Of a stretch of 64,000 nucleotides of DNA, positions 58,391-64,000 are shown piece by piece. The notes under the pieces are model-generated. The model did not search any database. It was given only the letters and a program-made list of their open reading frames with translations, and had not been told where the DNA came from. Both the position numbers and the translations under genes were made by a program. The stretch is taken from the NCBI RefSeq assembly GCF_003315485.1, contig NZ_QNSE01000001.1, forward strand, positions 186,001-250,000. The letters are read 5' to 3'. Within the stretch, counting starts at the first letter, position 1. Every line of letters begins with the position of its first letter. This DNA is from Marinomonas rhizomae. GTDB taxonomy: Bacteria; Pseudomonadota; Gammaproteobacteria; Pseudomonadales; Marinomonadaceae.

Positions 58391-59206
58391 ATGTCACATT
58401 TATTAAGTAAGAAACTCCAGCGTAATGGCACAACAGTTACGCAAGATGTCACACCAGAAAGTGCTAATTGGAAGTATGTTGGCTTTGAGGCGCATCAACT
58501 CAAAGAGGGCGAATCAGTAGTGGTTCAAACTGGAACAGATGAAGTGTGTGCGGTGATTTTGTCGGGTAAAGCGAACGCAAATACCAAATGCGAAGCATGG
58601 GACAATATTGGTGACCGCATGAGTGTGTTTGATCAAAAAGCACCATATGCGGTGTATTCTCCAGCACAAGATGAAATTCGTATTGAAGCCATTACCGATG
58701 TGGAAGTGGCATTTTGTAAGGCACCAGGCAAAGGTGGATTTCAAGCAAAACTGATAACGCCTGAGCAATGTCAATATGAGACGCGCGGTGTTACCAGTAA
58801 TACTCGTCATGTGTGTAATATCTTATTTGGCAACGAACCCGCCGACAGTTTGTTGGTCTGTGAAGTCATTACACCAAGCGGTGGCTGGTCAAGCTATCCA
58901 CCGCATAAGCATGATACCGATGCGGCACCTGCGGAAACACAGTTGGAAGAAACGTATTATCACAAAATTGATCCTCCACAAGGCTTTGCTTTTCAGCGAG
59001 TCTATACGGATGACAGAAGTATTGATGAGACCATGGCTGTTGAAGATGGCGATCTAGTCATGGTGCCAGAGGGTTACCATCCGGTAGGCGTCCCACATGG
59101 ATATCAATCTTATTATTTGAATGTCATGGCGGGGCCGAGTCGGAATTGGATTTTTCATAATGACCCAGATCATGAATGGATTATTGAACGAGACAAAAAA
59201 ATGTAA
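58391..59206 (+). CDS. iolB: 5-deoxy-glucuronate isomerase
   Basis: 271 residues from the ATG at 58391, six bases after GAGG; the frame opens at 58358. IolB isomerises 5-deoxy-glucuronate to 2-deoxy-5-keto-gluconate in myo-inositol breakdown. The bicupin carries the family metal-site region SGGWSSYPPHKHD (near residue 170), followed by LEETYYHKIDPPQGFAFQRVY (core EETYYHKIDP) and the second-cupin VPEGYHPVGVPHGYQSYYLNVMAG (core GYHPVGVPHGY). Length matches Bacillus IolB (271). Other iol genes except iolG are not in the window. Confidence 0.94.
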   Translation: MSHLLSKKLQRNGTTVTQDVTPESANWKYVGFEAHQLKEGESVVVQTGTDEVCAVILSGKANANTKCEAWDNIGDRMSVFDQKAPYAVYSPAQDEIRIEAITDVEVAFCKAPGKGGFQAKLITPEQCQYETRGVTSNTRHVCNILFGNEPADSLLVCEVITPSGGWSSYPPHKHDTDAAPAETQLEETYYHKIDPPQGFAFQRVYTDDRSIDETMAVEDGDLVMVPEGYHPVGVPHGYQSYYLNVMAGPSRNWIFHNDPDHEWIIERDKKM

Positions 59207-59334
59207 AAGTTTTAGTTTTTGGGCGACAACTGTGCTCGTAATATCGCTTGCCTGAAACTTGTTTTGATTTGCCTAACAATATTTACAAGTGCTGTCGTCG
59301 CCTTGTATAAAAACAATAAAATCAAGGATAAAAA

Positions 59335-60333
59335 ATGTTGAACTTTGCTTTGTTTGGCGCTGGCCGAATTGGAAAAATGCACGCTCAAAATATTCAGGCG
59401 TTTGGTCAATCTAACCTTAAATATGTGTTTGATGTCTATGCGCCAGCGGCAGAAGCCGTAGCGGAAGCAACAGGTGCGAAAGTCGTTGCTAGTGTAGATG
59501 AAGCCTTAGCAGACCCTGAAGTGGATGCGGTTTTAATTGCCACTAGTACGGACACGCATGTTGATCTCATCATTAAAGCGGCTAAAGCAGGCAAAGCAAT
59601 TTTGTGCGAGAAGCCAATTGATTTAGATACAGCAACGGTGAACGCGTGTTTAGAAGAAATTCAAGGTTGCAATGTACCGATTCAAATTGGTTTTAACCGC
59701 CGTTATGACCCAAGTCACGCCGCGGTTGCAAAAGCAGCACAAGATGGCAGCATTGGTAAACTTGAACAAATCATTATTACCAGTCGTGATCCTGGCATGG
59801 CGCCAGTAGAATACCTTAAATCGTCTGGTGGTATTTTTCGTGACATGGTTATTCATGACTTCGACATGGCGCGTTTTGTTCTGAATGAAGAAGTTGTCGA
59901 GCTGCAAGCTTTTGGCGGCGCTATGGTAGATGAAAAAATTACTGAAATTGGCGATGTAGACAGTGTGATGCTGATTATGAAAAGCCAGTCTGGTCGCTTG
60001 ATTCATATTAATGGATCACGCCGCGCGATTTACGGATACGACCAACGAGTAGAAGCCTTTGGTTCAGAGGGCATGGTGATTTCAAACAACCAAACACCAA
60101 CCTCGGTAACACGTTTTACTAAAGAAACGACACAAGTGCAAGATCCACTTTATAACTTCTTTATTGATCGTTATGTGGAGGCTTACAACTTGCAGTTAAC
60201 TTCTTTCATTGAAAATGTTTTAGCTAAGAAGCCTGTATCACCAAGTTTCGAAGACGGACGTCGTGCGCAAATGCTCGCAGATGCCGCACAGAAATCTCTG
60301 GAAACAGGGCAAAAAGTGACATTGAGCTGGTAA
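59335..60333 (+). CDS. iolG: Inositol 2-dehydrogenase
   Basis: 332 residues of the GFO/IDH/MocA family, oxidising myo-inositol to scyllo-inosose with NAD. The Rossmann motif is GAGRIGKMHAQNI near residue 7. The catalytic lysine is in ILCEKPIDLD (near 96), and the Asp/His pair is in GIFRDMVIHDFDMARF (near 172-176). These features fit IolG rather than a generic oxidoreductase, supported by iolB 128 bp upstream. AAGGAT precedes the ATG. Terminator downstream. Confidence 0.92.
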   Translation: MLNFALFGAGRIGKMHAQNIQAFGQSNLKYVFDVYAPAAEAVAEATGAKVVASVDEALADPEVDAVLIATSTDTHVDLIIKAAKAGKAILCEKPIDLDTATVNACLEEIQGCNVPIQIGFNRRYDPSHAAVAKAAQDGSIGKLEQIIITSRDPGMAPVEYLKSSGGIFRDMVIHDFDMARFVLNEEVVELQAFGGAMVDEKITEIGDVDSVMLIMKSQSGRLIHINGSRRAIYGYDQRVEAFGSEGMVISNNQTPTSVTRFTKETTQVQDPLYNFFIDRYVEAYNLQLTSFIENVLAKKPVSPSFEDGRRAQMLADAAQKSLETGQKVTLSW

Positions 60334-60352
60334 CAGATTTGGTTTAGGCTAA

Positions 60353-60392
60353 TGCAATAAAAAAAAGGGCGAAAGCCTTTTTTTTATTGCAT
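60353..60392. terminator. Bidirectional intrinsic terminator
   Basis: An A-rich left arm ending in AAGGGC and a right arm GCCTTTTTTTTATTGCA enclose GAAA; the long A/U stem gives a U-tract on both strands. It sits between convergent iolG and the DUF748-like gene. Confidence 0.85.
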
Positions 60393-60410
60393 AAATTTTA
60401 TGGCGTATCA

Positions 60411-61484
60411 TCACTGTTCGTTTTTACTTTTAAGCCCTTCGAACTTATTATCGAACGCTTCGATAAACGCATTTTTTAAAGCTTCTAAAATAGCATCAAA
60501 TGCACTTATTTCAGGGTCTTTTAGTGAACCTGTAATTTCGATTATTGTGGCGGCTTTGTCTGTATCGCTGTTGGTAAATAGTCCTGTTAGCCCGCCGCTC
60601 AACCCTTCCCAGGACAATTGAAAGAGTCCATCATCATCTTCTACTGCATCTTGTTGCCAATCTAAAATATCGACTTTTTTGAATAAGGGTTTTATGTAAC
60701 CGTTTAACTCGCCATCCGCGGCCTTTAGTTCGCTGATAACTTCGCCAGTACCCGCTCGAAAATCAAACCCAGCATAGGCTTGTGCAAAATCATTGAGTAA
60801 AGGCAGTGAAACAGATTCTGTTTTTAAGGCAATGCTAAAATCGTTAGAGACAAAAGGATCGAATTCAGCGTTCATTTCCAAGGAAGCTGAATTAAGAAGC
60901 TTTGCATCTAAGTTTAAACTTGCGACGCGCTTGCCATCTTGTCCTGCAATGTTTGTGAGGTTGACCACGTCAGCGCGAAGCTCGGTGAGTTGTACATTAA
61001 CTGGCGGCTTTGACTCAAAATTACGAAAGGCAATACTGCCGTTGTTTGCACTGATTTTACTGATGGTAATGGGAATAAGTCCTTCGACGACCCCTTGCCA
61101 GTCGCCACCTTTACCTGATTGCGCATTATCTGCTTTATCACTGTCGACGAAGTTGACTTGAGGGGAATCAAGAGAAATGTCCGCAAGTATCTGGCCTTTA
61201 AATAAAGCTCGCCAGCTTAATGCGATATCTATGTTATCAGCGCGAATAAAGGGCACCTTGTGTGTGCCTTTTATCTTTGAAACGGATAATTCCTGAAGTT
61301 GATATGCCCCTCGATAAAGGTCAATGTCGACATCCTCTATATGTCCCGAATAATCCCCCATATTGGATAGTTTTTGATTCACTGTATAAAGCGCCCAATT
61401 AGGGAGGTATAGCCTTAATATGATGAGAATACTTAACACCATCAATAGAAAGATAATGATATTTTTGAGTGGTACCGCCTTCAT
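60411..61484 (-). CDS. AsmA/DUF748-like membrane-anchored protein
   Basis: 357 residues from the ATG at 61484, seven bases after AGGAGG; an ATG two codons upstream is too close to that site. One N-terminal membrane helix (about residues 7-27) precedes a long beta-rich periplasmic part with the DUF748/AsmA repeats: VDIDLYRGAYQLQELSVSKIKG (core DIDLYRGAYQLQELSV), RADNIDIALSWRALFKGQI and a central SISKISANNGSIAFRNF-like segment. AsmA-like proteins bridge the envelope and are tied to lipid transport. The exact role is unknown. Confidence 0.78.
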   Translation of the reverse strand: MKAVPLKNIIIFLLMVLSILIILRLYLPNWALYTVNQKLSNMGDYSGHIEDVDIDLYRGAYQLQELSVSKIKGTHKVPFIRADNIDIALSWRALFKGQILADISLDSPQVNFVDSDKADNAQSGKGGDWQGVVEGLIPITISKISANNGSIAFRNFESKPPVNVQLTELRADVVNLTNIAGQDGKRVASLNLDAKLLNSASLEMNAEFDPFVSNDFSIALKTESVSLPLLNDFAQAYAGFDFRAGTGEVISELKAADGELNGYIKPLFKKVDILDWQQDAVEDDDGLFQLSWEGLSGGLTGLFTNSDTDKAATIIEITGSLKDPEISAFDAILEALKNAFIEAFDNKFEGLKSKNEQ

Positions 61485-61623
61485 GCTCATTCCTCCTTGT
61501 TTGCATTTAGATTAGAGTGCCAGGCGATTTTTCTCAATGGAAATCAAGATTTTCCATAATCCATACACGCTGTTGCCATGTTACATACATTTTGCTCAGA
61601 CAAAGAGAATGACGAATAAATAA

Positions 61624-62037
61624 TTATTCAAAGGTAGCGATAGACAGCTCAACTCTTTGTCTGAAATCGTTCGGGAAGGGGATGGCGGATTTTGCCGCTT
61701 TGGAGAAGCATACATAGGTGACATCGGCTTCAACAACTATGTCATTGGTTTGTACATTAATAATGGTTTGTTTCATGGTGATACTGCGGTTGCCGATCTT
61801 TGCATAGCGGGTTTGCACTTCGAGAAGGTCACCGAAATTGGCTTCGGACTTGAAATTGATATTAATGTTGACCACGGGCCAGACAAGGTCTTGCTGCATC
61901 CAGTCGTCTTTATCGAAGAATTCATCAAAGAATGCCCAACGGCCTTCTTCAATAAACTCTAAATAACGGGCGTTGTTAACGTGTTGAAAGAGATCTAAAT
62001 GATAACCGCGTACTTTTATTTGTGTTTTATTGAGCAT
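61624..62037 (-). CDS. 4HBT-family acyl-CoA thioesterase
   Basis: 137 residues from the ATG at 62037, preceded by AAAGGAGGC; the frame opens 19 codons earlier without a ribosome site. A single hot-dog domain with the YbgC/FadM-type motif RGYHLDLFQHVNNARYLEFIEEGRW (core DLFQHVNNARYLEF), containing the catalytic Asp. It hydrolyses acyl-CoA thioesters; it might act on long-chain or branched products (FadM-like). Alone between regulator and DUF748-like genes. Confidence 0.88.
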   Translation of the reverse strand: MLNKTQIKVRGYHLDLFQHVNNARYLEFIEEGRWAFFDEFFDKDDWMQQDLVWPVVNININFKSEANFGDLLEVQTRYAKIGNRSITMKQTIINVQTNDIVVEADVTYVCFSKAAKSAIPFPNDFRQRVELSIATFE

Positions 62038-62136
62038 GTTGCCTCCTTTTTGAAATATAACGCAAAAGGTTACGACGCTTTCATTAGGAAGCAAATAACA
62101 AAATCGCTCAAGTTAACTAACAGAGAGTTTAAGTAA

Positions 62137-63159
62137 TTATGGGTCACTTGGGCGTACGGAGTGTCGCCATACTGGCGGCGCATGAAATGTTAGATGCTGT
62201 TTTTTGCATTCTTTGTCAGAAGCGTTTTCCAGTAATGTTGAAATAGCATCGGCCATTGCGCCAAGGGGTTGTGCAAATGTGGTGAGTTGATAGCCGAGCC
62301 AGCTGGCTTGTTCTATGTCATCGAATCCGACAATACAAAGATCTTCTGGAATACGTAAACCAAATTCATTTTTTGCCACATCCATAAAACCACAAGCAAT
62401 TAGGTCAGTGACGCAAAAAACACCATCCGGCCTGTCACGTGAGGCCAATAAACGTCGCGCTGCGTCTACACCGGTTTGGTAGCTAGTTGGGCCTATTCGC
62501 ACTAAGGTACAAGTTTGCTTGGCGTCTTCGGCGGCTTGAATAAACAGGGTTTCACGAGTCAATATACTTGGGGATTGAATCGTTGACGAGACAATCGCAA
62601 GCTTCTGACAGCCCGCTCGAAGCAGCATGTGGTGGGCATCGGCCATGGCGGATTGGTAATCAATGCTGATGTGATCTGTGCCTTCAAATTGTCCGGCACG
62701 GTTCACAAGGATGACTTGTTGTCCACTTTGTACGCAAGTTTCAATTAAGGTGGTTTGCGGAGTCCCTGATAATACAATAGTGGCCGAGGCGCGATAATTT
62801 AATGTTTGGCGTAACGCCGCATCGGCACTGGCTTCGCCTCCAGACGTGTTGATCACCATCACGGCTCGACCAGCCAATTGCAGGCGCTGTGTTAGAGCGT
62901 CGAGCAAGCTGGCTTGGTAAGGTGCATTAAGATTAGCGCCTAATATACAAACAGGTCGGCTTTTTTCACTGGATAAACCACGGGCAAGGTGATTAACGTG
63001 GTAATTCAGTTCTGCAGCCGCCGCCAATACTCGCTCTCGAGTGTCTTTGGAAACGCTTGCTCCTTGGGTAAAGGTTCGAGAAACAGCAGACCGCGAAACG
63101 CCAGCGAGTCTGGCTACTTCTGCGGCGCTGGCAATATTTTTTGCTCTTTGCTGCGTCAT
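62137..63159 (-). CDS. LacI family transcriptional regulator
   Basis: 340 residues. The N-terminal HTH is EVARLAGVSRSAVSRTFTQG (residues ~14-33) with the hinge LNYHVNHLARGLSS. A periplasmic-binding-like effector domain follows (VCILGANLNAPYQASLLDAL, GVFCVTDLIACGFMDVA, CIVGFDDIEQASWLGYQLTT, each a LacI consensus region). Its start overlaps the stop of the phosphatase gene by four bases, so the two are translated together. The effector is not evident; the upstream transport-type gene is a likely target. Confidence 0.92.
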   Translation of the reverse strand: MTQQRAKNIASAAEVARLAGVSRSAVSRTFTQGASVSKDTRERVLAAAAELNYHVNHLARGLSSEKSRPVCILGANLNAPYQASLLDALTQRLQLAGRAVMVINTSGGEASADAALRQTLNYRASATIVLSGTPQTTLIETCVQSGQQVILVNRAGQFEGTDHISIDYQSAMADAHHMLLRAGCQKLAIVSSTIQSPSILTRETLFIQAAEDAKQTCTLVRIGPTSYQTGVDAARRLLASRDRPDGVFCVTDLIACGFMDVAKNEFGLRIPEDLCIVGFDDIEQASWLGYQLTTFAQPLGAMADAISTLLENASDKECKKQHLTFHAPPVWRHSVRPSDP

Positions 63160-63791
63160 GTCTTTTTCATGTCCTTGCCAAAGCCCGCTTCTCGCAACAT
63201 TTTTTCCATACTCGCTGCGCGCTCTGCTAAGTGAATCAAAGCTGGTTTTGGGGTTTCAAACCATTCATCTGGATGAAGTTCGCGGGTTTGGCGAATATGT
63301 GCGATGGCAGAATCAAGTGTTGGGTAGCGGTCAGGAAATTCAAGGTGAAGAAACAAGGCGACAATTGTTACTGAGCGGCTACGTCCACCGCGGCAATTCA
63401 CTAGGATGTTGCCTTTTTCACGAACCTTATAAGACGCTTTTTCAGGAAGCTCTTGGTCTAGTGCTGAACGCATTAAATGGTAACCTGCCAATACCATAGA
63501 TTCTGGATTACCTGGGCCATCAATAAGACCAATTTTATAATAGCGAACACAAGCTGAGCCGTGCTTTAGTAAGTGTTTAGGTAAATTAGGTTCTTCAGAA
63601 TGCACAAGGTCAATGTCTAAGTTCACGGCGCAGTTAAGTACTACCTTGATATTATGCCTTTCGAGTAGTTCAGCGTCCGCCATGCCAGTGGAGCCGCCAA
63701 TATAGATGTCGACGCCCCAGCCTGGAATGTTGCTTTCTATTAAGCTAATCGGTGGACGTGGATAATGCTTTATTACTTTTTCAGATGTCAT
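63156..63791 (-). CDS. Dual-specificity phosphatase-like protein
   Basis: 211 residues. The Cys-X5-Arg phosphatase loop is VNCRGGRSRSVTIVALFLH (Cys near residue 132, Arg six residues on), the PTP/DSP signature. An upstream aspartate in GLIDGPGNPE is the likely general acid. The N-terminal DIYIGGSTGMADAELLERHNIKVVLNCA (core YIGGSTGMADAELL) matches DSP folds. Substrate could be a phosphoprotein, or a small phosphorylated sugar or inositol. Coupled to a LacI regulator by a four-base overlap, which is unusual for this enzyme class. Confidence 0.83.
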   Translation of the reverse strand: MTSEKVIKHYPRPPISLIESNIPGWGVDIYIGGSTGMADAELLERHNIKVVLNCAVNLDIDLVHSEEPNLPKHLLKHGSACVRYYKIGLIDGPGNPESMVLAGYHLMRSALDQELPEKASYKVREKGNILVNCRGGRSRSVTIVALFLHLEFPDRYPTLDSAIAHIRQTRELHPDEWFETPKPALIHLAERAASMEKMLREAGFGKDMKKT

Positions 63792-63848
63792 GATGTTCTG
63801 TTCTCTTTTTTGCTCTTGTCTTGAGTAAAGTTCAAACGAGTCGAAATG

Positions 63849-64000
63849 TTAGACAGTAAGTTCAAGTTTTGTTGCGCTTTGGTTGTTCGTTTCTTTTTGA
63901 TCATTATCTTTAGCTGCAAGCAATATCATGGTGTCATTAGAAAACTGTTCGGCTACACCGGGTGCAACAGCGAGAATCGGTCCACCGTGCGCTATTTCTT
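63849..64000 (-). CDS. C-terminal fragment of a gene entering from the right
   Basis: The last 50 codons of a minus-strand frame ending in TAA at 63849-63851, 57 bp upstream of the phosphatase gene and probably in the same operon. The readable tail begins EIAHGGPILAVAPGVAEQFS, continues NDTMILLAAKDNDQ and ends KLELTV. It could be the end of a transporter ATPase or another cytosolic protein; there is too little to identify it. Confidence 0.7.
   Translation of the reverse strand, partial: EIAHGGPILAVAPGVAEQFSNDTMILLAAKDNDQKETNNQSATKLELTV

Overview
The window looks like chromosomal DNA of a marine gammaproteobacterium of the Oceanospirillales, most likely Marinomonas. The evidence is protein similarity and gene order read by eye (rsxABC, metG divergent from apbC-dcd, cpxRA with a divergent Spy/CpxP gene, fadBA with etfBA); no database search was run. 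It contains no rRNA, tRNA, CRISPR array, integrase or intact transposase that I could recognise.

Layout. 1-5.8 kb: the rsx (rnf) electron-transport operon (rsxA, rsxB and a partial rsxC with tandem C-terminal repeats) and metG, all on the minus strand. 6.0-7.7 kb: apbC/mrp and dcd. 7.7-13.2 kb: an accessory island bounded by two inverted copies of a ~310-bp intergenic repeat. It carries a TenpIN-like type III toxin-antitoxin locus (two ~50-nt RNA antitoxin repeats, terminator, toxin), two genes followed by integron attC-like sites (a PD-(D/E)XK-like protein and a KAP P-loop NTPase), and a DUF1778/GNAT toxin-antitoxin pair between partial direct copies of the same repeat. 13.3-16.9 kb: Nudix hydrolase, DUF1499 lipoprotein, DUF1294 membrane protein, a PAS-GGDEF cyclase and ilvE.

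17.1-26.1 kb: a siderophore-iron locus. An AraC regulator, binding protein, siderophore-interacting reductase, two permeases and an ATPase run leftwards. A TonB-dependent receptor and an NtaA-type flavin monooxygenase run rightwards. The shared control region has a Fur-like site. 26.3-36.9 kb: mixed envelope and housekeeping genes, including a cpxRA pair with CpxR boxes facing a CpxP/Spy gene, a purine permease, a TrmH-type RNA methylase, a DUF481 outer-membrane protein and a CobW-type GTPase.

37.1-48.0 kb: a fatty-acid beta-oxidation block, all on the plus strand: acyl-CoA dehydrogenase, SCP2 protein, acyl-CoA ligase, DUF2889 protein, enoyl-CoA hydratase, etfB-etfA, fadB-fadA. Together these cover activation, all four steps of the spiral and electron transfer to ETF. 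48.2-57.2 kb: a 2-hydroxyacid dehydrogenase, a periplasmic protein, a CodA-type deaminase, katG, a Tat-lipoprotein intradiol dioxygenase, a chemoreceptor and a DUF2127 protein. 57.2-58.4 kb: a long stretch without an intact gene, holding a GGAA-N6-TTCC palindrome, ahead of iolB and iolG (myo-inositol catabolism). 60.4-64 kb, minus strand: an AsmA/DUF748-like protein, a 4HBT thioesterase, a LacI regulator overlapping a dual-specificity-phosphatase gene, and the tail of a gene entering from the right.

The most notable content is the accessory island: a type III toxin-antitoxin locus next to orphan integron-like cassettes that include a candidate defence NTPase.
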